Below, in pieces: positions 1 to 7,565 of a stretch of DNA of 38,755 nt. The DNA comes from Actinomycetota bacterium. GTDB lineage: Bacteria; Actinomycetota; Acidimicrobiia; Acidimicrobiales; Acidimicrobilacustridaceae. The notes under the pieces are model-generated. The model saw only the letters and a program-made list of their open reading frames with translations, did no database searches and was not told where the DNA came from. The stretch covers positions 1-38,755 of the forward strand of contig JAPLAE010000054.1 of the NCBI GenBank assembly GCA_026393455.1, written 5' to 3'. Position numbers and translations under genes: made by a program. Each line of letters opens with the position of its first letter. The first letter of the stretch is position 1.

Positions 1-888
1 ACAGAAATTGATCTCCTCCCGGCCGGTCTTGTCGCCGCGCTGTCTGGCGCGGATCTCGTGGTTGTCGAAAACCTCGGGTCCATCCCCATGAATCTTCCCG
101 CCTCAATCGCTGTGGCCAGAGCCCGTCAAGGCCTGCCAACGATCTGGCATCACCACGATCCGGCGTGGCAACGCGACCGCTACGCCGATGTCACTGAACT
201 CCCTCCCCGTGAGCAGACTGAAAGCGGGCAATGGCGCCACGTAACAATCAATGAACTCACACGCCAAGAGTTCCTTGACCGGGGCTTCGCTGCGACGACC
301 ATCCGTAACGGTTTCGATGTCCACGCCGCGATGGGCGACCGAATTGGTGAACGAGCACGGCACAACTTTTCCGACAATGAACTCGTGATGGTGCATCCAG
401 TGAGGGCCATCGAAAGAAAGAACATCCCCCTCGCTCTCGAGATCGCACAACGAGTCGGGGCAACCTATTGGCTTACCGGCCCCGCAGAAGAGGGTTACGA
501 AGCAACCCTCGATGCCTTGCTCGCTGAGGCTCGCTCGAACGGAATCAACGTCGTTCACGAGCCGTCTACGTCTCTCGCTGACATGTACGCCGCCAGCGAC
601 GTGGTGGTCTTCCCTTCCACCTGGGAAGGGTTCGGCAATCCTCCGATCGACGCAGCCATCCATCGGCGCCCAGCGATTGTCAGCCACTATCCCGTTGCTG
701 AAGAACTTCGATCCCTCGGATTCACGTGGTTTGATCCCAACGATCTCGAGGCATTCAAAACTTGGAGTGCTCAGCCTGACCAGTCGCTCCTCGACCACAA
801 CCGTGACGTCGTGGAATCGACCCTTTCGCTTGAGATCATGCAAGCGGCGCTGACCGACCTCCTCAATGAGGCAGGCTGGTTACCGTGA
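1..888 (+). CDS. GT4-family glycosyltransferase, 5' end outside the window
   Basis: The frame is open from base 1, so the N-terminal acceptor domain is missing and only the C-terminal part is present. The visible part has the GT-B nucleotide-sugar half: a segment reading VHPVRAIERKNIPLALE (near base 390), the usual start of the second Rossmann domain of GT4 enzymes, then the signature PSTWEGFGNPPID near base 615. That signature is the E-x7-E motif with Asp in the second position. The family transfers an activated sugar to a lipid, glycan or protein acceptor at the inner membrane face; donor and acceptor cannot be read from this fragment. The TGA stop overlaps the GTG start of the next gene (GTGA), so the two are probably translationally coupled. 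Family assignment is good; specificity is unknown. Confidence 0.85.
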   Translation, partial: TEIDLLPAGLVAALSGADLVVVENLGSIPMNLPASIAVARARQGLPTIWHHHDPAWQRDRYADVTELPPREQTESGQWRHVTINELTRQEFLDRGFAATTIRNGFDVHAAMGDRIGERARHNFSDNELVMVHPVRAIERKNIPLALEIAQRVGATYWLTGPAEEGYEATLDALLAEARSNGINVVHEPSTSLADMYAASDVVVFPSTWEGFGNPPIDAAIHRRPAIVSHYPVAEELRSLGFTWFDPNDLEAFKTWSAQPDQSLLDHNRDVVESTLSLEIMQAALTDLLNEAGWLP

Positions 889-1157
889 CCGCTTCACCCG
901 ATTACTCAAACGACCCCGTGCGCGTGCGCCGAGCCAAGATCGCTCGAGCAGCGTCACTCGCACAACGAATCGGCTACTTACTGTTTGCCATTGCCGTCGT
1001 TCTCTTTTTTATTGGGTTCTTCGCAGGATTCACCGGCGGCCTCGTCACGACGATTGTGGTCCTGATGGCGATTGGCTCCGCACTCCTAGCCCCCGCAATC
1101 GTTGCTGGTTACGCAGTGAAAGCCGCCGAACGCGACGACCTGGAAAACGGCCGCTAA
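885..1157 (+). CDS. Small two-helix membrane protein, unknown function
   Basis: A 90-residue protein with a basic N-terminal part (residues 13-22 rich in Arg/Lys), two hydrophobic segments at about residues 30-52 and 55-77, and a short charged tail. The basic stretch before helix 1 predicts a cytoplasmic N-terminus. The GTG start overlaps the glycosyltransferase stop by four bases, so it is likely made together with that enzyme and may sit beside it in the membrane. I do not recognise a named family. The stop lies 9 bases from the stop of the convergent thiolase-TetR gene. Confidence 0.7.
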   Translation: MTASPDYSNDPVRVRRAKIARAASLAQRIGYLLFAIAVVLFFIGFFAGFTGGLVTTIVVLMAIGSALLAPAIVAGYAVKAAERDDLENGR

Positions 1158-1165
1158 CCGCCGAT

Positions 1166-2980
1166 TCAGACTGGCGAAAGTCCGCGGAGACCCGCCCAAG
1201 CGAGGCCCGCCACCTGCACGGCGAGTTCGTCAGCATCGAGATCGATTTCCTTCTCGAGCCAGCGTCGACACGTGCTTTCGCCGAGTCCGACGATCCCGTA
1301 GGCCAACAAACGGCGCCGTTCGGGTTCGAGCCCCTCGGCAACGATGAACTCGGCCACGGTGTCAGCCATTTCCCGTTGCACTTTGGCTGCTTGTTCAGCG
1401 AATTCGGGATCGCGACGAACTTCGCTGTCGAACAACACGGTGAAACCATCGCGATTGGTATCGACCCAATTGAACCAAGCAGCGAAGCCCGCTTCGACCT
1501 GAGCTCGTGGCCCGTCGGTCGCCGATGATGCCGCCGCGTCACGAACGGCGGAACGAAGTCGAACGGCAACCTCGGCCAGCAATTCGAGGAACAATTCGCG
1601 TTTCGATGTGAAGTGTTGATAGAGCACCGGCTTTGTGACACCGGCAGAATCCGCAATGTCGTTCATCGACGCGTCGCGGTAACCCAGACGCGCAAACGTC
1701 GCCAGCGCTGTATCGAGCAACTGCTGGCGACGTTCAGACGCAGGAAGACGAGAACTCACGATTGACCCACAGAGTCCGGACTTCTCGAGGATGTGCACAC
1801 CACACGCCGAACCAAGGCCAATGACGTGGGCCAGGCCAACCTTGGCGCCTTCGATCTGACGAGGACCCGCTTCACCACGAAGGTGGTAACAGATCTCCCA
1901 GATGTTGGCGATGCCCGTTGCTGCGATGGGATGACCCTTTGATTCAAGACCACCCGAAACGTTCACCGGGGTCTTACCGTCACGCGTGGTTGCACCTGAC
2001 AGGAAGAAGTCAACCGCGTTGCCTTCGCCGCACAGCATGAGGTTGTCGTAATGAACAAGTTCGGCGGTTGCGAAACAGTCGTGAAGTTCCACAAGGTCGA
2101 GATCGTCCGGGCCAACACCAGCAAGTTCGTAGGCCTGCTTGGCAGCAATACGGGTAAGCGTGTTGACGTCGGGAAGGATCTGACAGGCCTCTTGGTACGG
2201 ATCGCTCGTAAGCACCGATGCTGAAACCTTCACAGCGCGCTTCTGCTGTTCCTTCGACAATGTGCGCAACTTCGCACCAGATACAACGACCGCAGCCGCA
2301 GCACCATCGCTGTTGGCCGAGCACATTGCACGAGTGTTCGGATAGGCGATCATCGGCTCGGCCATGATCTGCTCGACCGACATTTCCTTCTGAATGGCCG
2401 CAAGCGGATTCATGGTGGAGTTGAAATGATTCTTGGCCGAAATGCCAGCAAAGAGTTCAAAGTCAGCGCCGTCGTAGGGATGCTGATGCAGGTATTCCAT
2501 GCCAACCTGAGCAAACACGCCGGGCATCATGTCGGTGCCGAGCTTGCCTTCGAATCCAGACACCGCGCCGTAACGACCGGCAGGAGTCCATTCATCCGAT
2601 GCAGCGACGCCGAAACCAGCGCCGAGCATGCCGGCACCTGAAAGCTTCTCGACGCCCACGGCAAGACCCATATCGCATTCGCCGGCCTTGATCGCCATGA
2701 TCACCGTGCGCAGTGCGGTTGCACCCGTTGCACATGCATTCGCAACGTTGAAAACGGGAATACCGGTCTGACCAATCTGCTTTTGCAGTTGCTGACCGAT
2801 ACCTGCCGCAGCACCCATGAGGTTGCCGGCGGCGAGGACGCCCATTTCTTTAATGGTGACGCCACCGTCGGCCAACGCAGCGAGCGCGGCCTCGGAAGCA
2901 AGATCGACCACGTCCTTGTCCGGATGCTTTCCGAACTTGGTCATGTTGATGCCGAGAATCCAAATGTCATCGTTTGCCAT
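1166..2980 (-). CDS. Thiolase (SCP-x type) fused in frame to a TetR-type regulator
   Basis: 604 residues. Residues 1-400 are a thiolase of the acetyl-CoA acetyltransferase / lipid-transfer type: nucleophilic Cys83 in NACATG, the HDCF motif at 300-303, His350 in SKGHPIAATG and Cys393 near the end. Residues about 408-604 are a complete TetR regulator: helix-turn-helix at 430-465 (YRDASMNDIADSAGVTKPVLYQHF) plus a helical ligand domain. No stop separates them; the linker is about eight residues. A GTG at 1759-1757 sits exactly where a free TetR would begin, and in the +1 frame a TGA at 1758-1756 overlaps it as GTGA. The frame may therefore be a true fusion, or two coupled genes joined by a lost stop or an indel. 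The upstream OB-fold gene is the usual partner of this thiolase class. Substrate is probably a medium, long or branched 3-ketoacyl-CoA (inferred). Confidence 0.85.
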   Translation of the reverse strand: MANDDIWILGINMTKFGKHPDKDVVDLASEAALAALADGGVTIKEMGVLAAGNLMGAAAGIGQQLQKQIGQTGIPVFNVANACATGATALRTVIMAIKAGECDMGLAVGVEKLSGAGMLGAGFGVAASDEWTPAGRYGAVSGFEGKLGTDMMPGVFAQVGMEYLHQHPYDGADFELFAGISAKNHFNSTMNPLAAIQKEMSVEQIMAEPMIAYPNTRAMCSANSDGAAAAVVVSGAKLRTLSKEQQKRAVKVSASVLTSDPYQEACQILPDVNTLTRIAAKQAYELAGVGPDDLDLVELHDCFATAELVHYDNLMLCGEGNAVDFFLSGATTRDGKTPVNVSGGLESKGHPIAATGIANIWEICYHLRGEAGPRQIEGAKVGLAHVIGLGSACGVHILEKSGLCGSIVSSRLPASERRQQLLDTALATFARLGYRDASMNDIADSAGVTKPVLYQHFTSKRELFLELLAEVAVRLRSAVRDAAASSATDGPRAQVEAGFAAWFNWVDTNRDGFTVLFDSEVRRDPEFAEQAAKVQREMADTVAEFIVAEGLEPERRRLLAYGIVGLGESTCRRWLEKEIDLDADELAVQVAGLAWAGLRGLSPV

Positions 2981-2991
2981 TGTCAGTCCCC

Positions 2992-3384
2992 TCAGTTCAC
3001 CGGCTCGAAGCCGTAGTTGATGGCTTCGGTGCCTGCAGTGTCGGCGCCGATTGAATAGGTCGTAAGTCGAACTTTCTGTCCGAGCGCGATATTCGCGGCT
3101 TCGGCCGGTGTATTCATGAGTTGTCCGCGCACGCTGGTGCCGCCGAGGTCAACGACCACTGGCACGTAGTTGTCGGCACCGGGCATGAAAGCTGTGACGA
3201 TTGTGAACGAACGAATCTCGCCTTCAGTGGCGATGTCGGTCTTTTTGAACGACGTGCCACCGCACGATGCGCATGCATTGCGACGATCAAAAAACTTCGC
3301 ACCGCAGTCGGTGCACTCATTGGCGACCAGGTGCGGAGAGTCTCCGAGTACCAGGTAATCGACCATTGGAATTTGCTGAGCCAC
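2992..3384 (-). CDS. Zn-ribbon/OB-fold acyl-CoA-binding protein (DUF35 type)
   Basis: 130 residues from a GTG start preceded by GGGGGAG at about 3386-3392; the ATG nine codons upstream lacks comparable support. A rubredoxin-like zinc ribbon is visible as Cys24-x2-Cys27 and Cys38-x2-Cys41, followed by an OB-fold (residues about 50-120) with the typical GEIRSFTIV opening. Proteins of this family partner SCP-x-like thiolases or MaoC-like hydratases and help to hold or channel acyl-CoA. The thiolase begins 11 bases downstream with its own GAGGGGA site, so the two form an operon. The gene is divergent from the ubiquitin island, with 84 bases between the starts. Confidence 0.88.
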   Translation of the reverse strand: MAQQIPMVDYLVLGDSPHLVANECTDCGAKFFDRRNACASCGGTSFKKTDIATEGEIRSFTIVTAFMPGADNYVPVVVDLGGTSVRGQLMNTPAEAANIALGQKVRLTTYSIGADTAGTEAINYGFEPVN

Positions 3385-3468
3385 TGCTCCCCCTTCACGG
3401 CGCCGATGCACCGTTGTATGGACTTCGGAATCGTACGGCAGCGCGGGACCTCCACCATCATTTTCCCG

Positions 3469-3777
3469 ATGAGATCCCCGCCCGCCATCAGTCGCCGCAA
3501 GGCCTTGGGCCTCGGTGTAGGCGTCGCTGGAGCGTTAGTCCTCGCTCCCGGCAGGCTCGCCAATGCCACGGTTACTGGCACCACTGATCCCTGCCTCGGA
3601 GACGCCGCCGGTTTCACCGGGTACTACTGGCGAGGCCCGTCGAACCCCTACAACGAAGTGAATCTCGGAGGAACGGTGTCACCGGGACCAAATCTCATCC
3701 TGAATCCCTCCTTTGAAGATGGTGCCCCTGGGACAACCGCTCCGAACTGGATATTCGCTCCGCCTCCGCCGCTGTGA
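3469..3777 (+). CDS. Short Tat-signal protein with the N-terminal start of a jelly-roll domain, probably truncated
   Basis: 102 residues from the ATG at 3469. It opens with a twin-arginine signal: SRRKALG at about residues 8-14, a hydrophobic stretch and an Ala-x-Ala site (ANA) near residue 33, so export through Tat is predicted. The mature part holds NLILNPSFEDG followed by APNW. That pattern usually opens CBM4/9-like or galactose-binding-like jelly-roll domains, which need about 120 more residues; here the frame stops after a proline run (APPPPL). The missing remainder resembles the extension attached to the two ubiquitin proteins downstream. The TGA overlaps the GTG of the methyltransferase frame. 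No strong ribosome site is visible. It may be a gene remnant or a short secreted protein. Confidence 0.5.
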   Translation: MRSPPAISRRKALGLGVGVAGALVLAPGRLANATVTGTTDPCLGDAAGFTGYYWRGPSNPYNEVNLGGTVSPGPNLILNPSFEDGAPGTTAPNWIFAPPPPL

Positions 3778-4755
3778 TCTCCGACAGTGCCTTGCTCACG
3801 AAATGGGTACCCGAGACCGCTCTCAATTCTCCAAACGCTCGTCGTGCGATTCAAGAACTCGGGCGACATCTCGCACGTGCTGGTTTCATCAACCGATTCG
3901 GGCGACTGCAGATTGACGATGAATGCAATGCAGACCTCGCCGAACTCGCACTAGGCAAGTACATCGACGTCGCTATCGCTGCGGGTTTCGTCGGTGGACC
4001 TCAGTCGATTGTGGCCCTCCTTGAAACTGGCCTCGCCACGATCACCGAGGAACATCGATTCTCGCTTGCGTTCGAAGTGCTCTCTGATGGCAAGGCGATG
4101 GCTCTTCTACCGTTTCTTGATTCAGCCTCTGAAGTCCCACTCGACAGTGTCTACGCGGCTGTTGCGCGACCAAGCGTGGAAATACGGACTCTATGGAAAG
4201 CGCGCCATCGACCTTGGGACTGGTACCGGCCTTGTCGCCGCCTTCCTCACCTCGCGATACGAGACAGTCGTCGCCACGGACATCAACCAACGAGCAACGC
4301 AGACTGCACAACTCAGTCGAGAACTTCTTCCCGATTCCGCAAAGTCGCGAATGCATGTCGTGACCAACGATATTGCCGCTGGGCTTCGACCGGGAACTTT
4401 TGACTTTGTTTGTATCAATTCCCCGTGGGTTCCCGCGCACCGCGCCGTTGGACGCATTTACTCCCAAGGCGGTGAGACCGGATTTGAACTTCCCCGTCGA
4501 TTCATCCTCGAGGGCACCGAGCTTCTTGCCCCCGGTGGAACCTTCATCGCTCTGTGCGCGGAACTGTCGTTTACCGATGGCTCCAATCCCTTGCGCGAGT
4601 TGCTCGATGATCTCGAACAAAACGGTTTCGCAACGTTCATCGAACCAACTCCTGCACCACATCCGTTTCACACCGCCGCCAACGGGACCGCAGAAACACT
4701 CCCCGGACTCGAAACGGCCCGTCACGTCACTGCCGTCGTGCAGAGGAACCCGTAA
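3774..4755 (+). pseudogene. PrmC/HemK-like SAM methyltransferase, split by a frameshift
   Basis: The N-terminal part reads well in one frame from GTG 3774 to about 4150-4175 (AFEVLSDGKAMALLPFLDSA). The catalytic part reads in the +1 frame from about 4165 to TAA 4755: AIDLGTGTG (SAM motif I), VVATDIN (motif II), CINSPW in the place of the NPPY motif, then GGETGFELPRRFI, which is very PrmC-like. No single frame joins them. The family methylates Gln or Asn side chains in proteins (release factors for PrmC) or bases in nucleic acids. NSPW instead of NPPY and the helical N-terminal domain make a standard PrmC unlikely. The stop lies 2 bases before the first ubiquitin gene. The break may be a real inactivating indel, a sequencing or assembly error, or recoding. 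Confidence 0.7.
4743..4746 (+). promoter_or_regulatory. Ribosome binding site of the first ubiquitin gene
   Basis: GAGG within CAGAGGAACC lies 11 bases before the ATG at 4758 and inside the last codons of the methyltransferase frame. It supports the start at the conserved ubiquitin Met1 and suggests translation follows directly from the methyltransferase message. Confidence 0.5.
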
Positions 4756-4757
4756 CG

Positions 4758-5426
4758 ATGCAGATCTTCATCAAGAAACCCTCAGGAGATTCGATCGTGC
4801 TCGACGTTGAGCCATCGGACACGATCGAAAACGTCAAACAGAAGGTCCAAGATAAAGAAGCAATACCACCTGACCAACAACGGCTGTTCTTCGGCGGCAT
4901 TGAACTCGAGGACGGGTTGCAACTCTTTAATTACAACATCCAGAAAGAGTCAACCCTTGATCTTGTAGTGCGCCTTCGACCCTCCACTGGCGTCGTTACC
5001 TATCAAGAGATGGGTGAGACACCGCCGGTGGTTCCTGGCGATCGGCTTTCGCCTCAGATAGATGCAAATGCGCAACTCGCAATTCTCGAACTGAATGCCA
5101 CCATGACGCAGAGCGGCATCGCTCTTTCGCCAGGAACCTATGAGTTCTCCTACTGGGCCAAGGGAAACCTCACCCGGAGTTTCAGCTTTCACGATGCCAA
5201 TGGCAACGCAAACGGAGCGGCCACCGGATCAACAAGCGGCGCGCTTCTTGGCCTCACGCCATGCAATGACCAGGTTTCCGTCCCCGCAGGAACAGCAACC
5301 TGCGATCTCTCATTCCTCGCAACATCAAATAGTGCCCTTATCGATCTCGTCAGCCTGACTGCCATCGTCGAATGCGAATTGGTCGCCGACGAAGCGATAT
5401 CGGTGCTCCCAAACTTCACCGGCTGA
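4758..5426 (+). CDS. Ubiquitin domain fused to a jelly-roll-like extension, divergent copy
   Basis: 222 residues. Residues 1-76 align without gaps to eukaryotic ubiquitin, with 53 of 76 identical to human by hand count, including [19 protein letters not shown] and NIQKESTL. Lys6, 27, 29, 33 and 63 are kept; Lys11 is Asp and Lys48 is Ile. The hydrophobic patch is changed (Leu8 to Pro, Ile44 to Phe, His68 to Asp), and the tail is RLRPS, not RLRGG. Residues about 77-222 form a beta-rich extension: TGVVTYQ opening, [11 protein letters not shown] at 127-137, [12 protein letters not shown] and IDLVSL. This is the pattern of the second half of a lectin-like jelly roll, and the protein ends in FTG. 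There is no signal peptide or membrane segment. It starts 2 bases after the methyltransferase stop. Function is unknown. Loss of the Gly-Gly tail and patch residues argues against ordinary conjugation. Confidence 0.93.
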   Translation: MQIFIKKPSGDSIVLDVEPSDTIENVKQKVQDKEAIPPDQQRLFFGGIELEDGLQLFNYNIQKESTLDLVVRLRPSTGVVTYQEMGETPPVVPGDRLSPQIDANAQLAILELNATMTQSGIALSPGTYEFSYWAKGNLTRSFSFHDANGNANGAATGSTSGALLGLTPCNDQVSVPAGTATCDLSFLATSNSALIDLVSLTAIVECELVADEAISVLPNFTG

Positions 5427-5446
5427 ACCCAGCCAAGAATCGATAA

Positions 5447-6136
<690 letters not shown>

Positions 6137-6239
6137 CGAGTACCGGCCTGAGAACATCATCCGCGGAAGTCCGAAACTCGAAAGAGACGCGTTTGACTGA
6201 CACACTCTGAGGGTTCCCACCCAAACTTTTGAGGACTCC

Positions 6240-7517
6240 GTGACCTGCACTGCCATCACCAACGCAACGATTGTCACTGTCGACGCAAACGACTCAGTGA
6301 TTCACGGCGGAACGATCGTCATTGCCGATGGCACCATTACTGAGGTGCTCCCTGCGGGGGTCGCGCCCACATCTGCAATCGATCACTCCATCGATGCTGC
6401 TGGCGGAATTGTGATGCCCGGGCTCATCAATGCCCATACTCATCTAGCGATGACAGCATTCCGCGGCTTCGCCGATGATGTCGACCTTCAGAACTTTCTC
6501 GGCAAGCTCTTCCCTGCCGAAGCAAAGATCATGTCCGACCGTCATGTTCGTGTTGGCGTGCGCGCTGCATTCGCCGAAGCAATGCTTTCGGGCTGCACCG
6601 CCGCTCTCGACATGTACTGGTACCCCGATGCCAGCATCGATGAAGCACGCAAGTCAGGGTTCCGCCTTCAAACCGGCCCACTCTTTATCGGTTCCGATGG
6701 CCCCGACAATATTCCGTTCGACCGGCGAATCGCAGACGCAACCAGTTCCGCGCCGCACTCGTGGATCCTTGCGCACGGCACCTACACAATGGACCCAACC
6801 CAACTTGCTACGGCGGGAGAACTCGCAGCTACTGAAGGTGCGCGATTTCACATTCACGCTTCGGAAAACGCTGGTGAGGTTTCCGATGTTCAAGGCCGTT
6901 ACGGACGCACCCCCGTTGAACTCCTTGATGACAACGGACTTCTTCGCGCTGGCACGGTTCTGGCCCACGCTGTCGTGCTTACCGACGCCGAGATCACACG
7001 AATAGCGCAAACCGGGACGGCGATCGCACATTGCCCAAGTTCGAACATGAAGTTGGCGTCGGGGTTCTGCCGTATTCCTGAATTACTCGCTGCAGGAGTC
7101 ACCGTTGGGCTCGGTACCGACGGGCCGTCATCATCGAATGACCTAGATATGTTCGCTGCCATGCGAGTCGCTGCACTCATTCACAAGGGCAGCCGCCTCG
7201 ACCCCACTGCCGTTCCGGCGTCCTCAGTTCTGCGAATGGCCACGATGGGCTCAGCCACGGCGCTCGGCATCGATGATCTTGTGGGTTCGATCGAAGTCGG
7301 CAAACGGGCCGATCTTGTGCGTCTTGATCCCTCCTCGCCATCACTCACACCGGTCTATGACCCAATCTCTACGATTGTTTATGCCGCCTCCCGTGCCGAT
7401 GTCATCGATGTATGGATCGATGGAAACCCTGTGGTCATAAACCGAACCTGCACCACGATTGACGTGGATGCTGTGCTCGCCGACCTTCGTGACGAGGCCC
7501 GTTTCATCGCTGAATAA
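6240..7517 (+). CDS. MTA/SAH deaminase-type amidohydrolase (TRZ/ATZ group)
   Basis: 425 residues from GTG 6240, preceded by TTGAGGA. A metal-dependent TIM-barrel amidohydrolase: HTHLAM with His66 and His68, HIHASEN at 204-210, His243, CPSSNMKLASG at 265-275 and GTDGPSSSNDLDM with Asp294. This pattern is characteristic of 5-methylthioadenosine / S-adenosylhomocysteine deaminases and their relatives (atrazine chlorohydrolase, guanine deaminase). The likely reaction is deamination of MTA or SAH in purine and sulfur salvage, acting in the cytoplasm. Length fits the family. The exact purine or triazine substrate cannot be fixed from sequence. SAH is the by-product of methyltransferases such as the broken one upstream, but that link is only positional. 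Confidence 0.88.
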   Translation: MTCTAITNATIVTVDANDSVIHGGTIVIADGTITEVLPAGVAPTSAIDHSIDAAGGIVMPGLINAHTHLAMTAFRGFADDVDLQNFLGKLFPAEAKIMSDRHVRVGVRAAFAEAMLSGCTAALDMYWYPDASIDEARKSGFRLQTGPLFIGSDGPDNIPFDRRIADATSSAPHSWILAHGTYTMDPTQLATAGELAATEGARFHIHASENAGEVSDVQGRYGRTPVELLDDNGLLRAGTVLAHAVVLTDAEITRIAQTGTAIAHCPSSNMKLASGFCRIPELLAAGVTVGLGTDGPSSSNDLDMFAAMRVAALIHKGSRLDPTAVPASSVLRMATMGSATALGIDDLVGSIEVGKRADLVRLDPSSPSLTPVYDPISTIVYAASRADVIDVWIDGNPVVINRTCTTIDVDAVLADLRDEARFIAE

Positions 7518-7565
7518 CCTGGGTGCGTCCCGACTCTTGGCCAGCATCACTACCGTTGCCTCTGC

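Noticed and set aside
103-843. Long reverse frame opposite the glycosyltransferase
   Set aside because: It has no recognisable motif, and the forward frame carries clear GT4 motifs and couples to the next gene.
866-1528. Forward frame across the end of the small membrane protein gene and into the TetR region
   Set aside because: It is Arg-rich with no motif and lies in the shadow of two real genes.
4150-4195. Programmed ribosomal frameshift in the methyltransferase gene
   Set aside because: No slippery heptamer or strong downstream structure was recognised; an indel or sequencing error is simpler.
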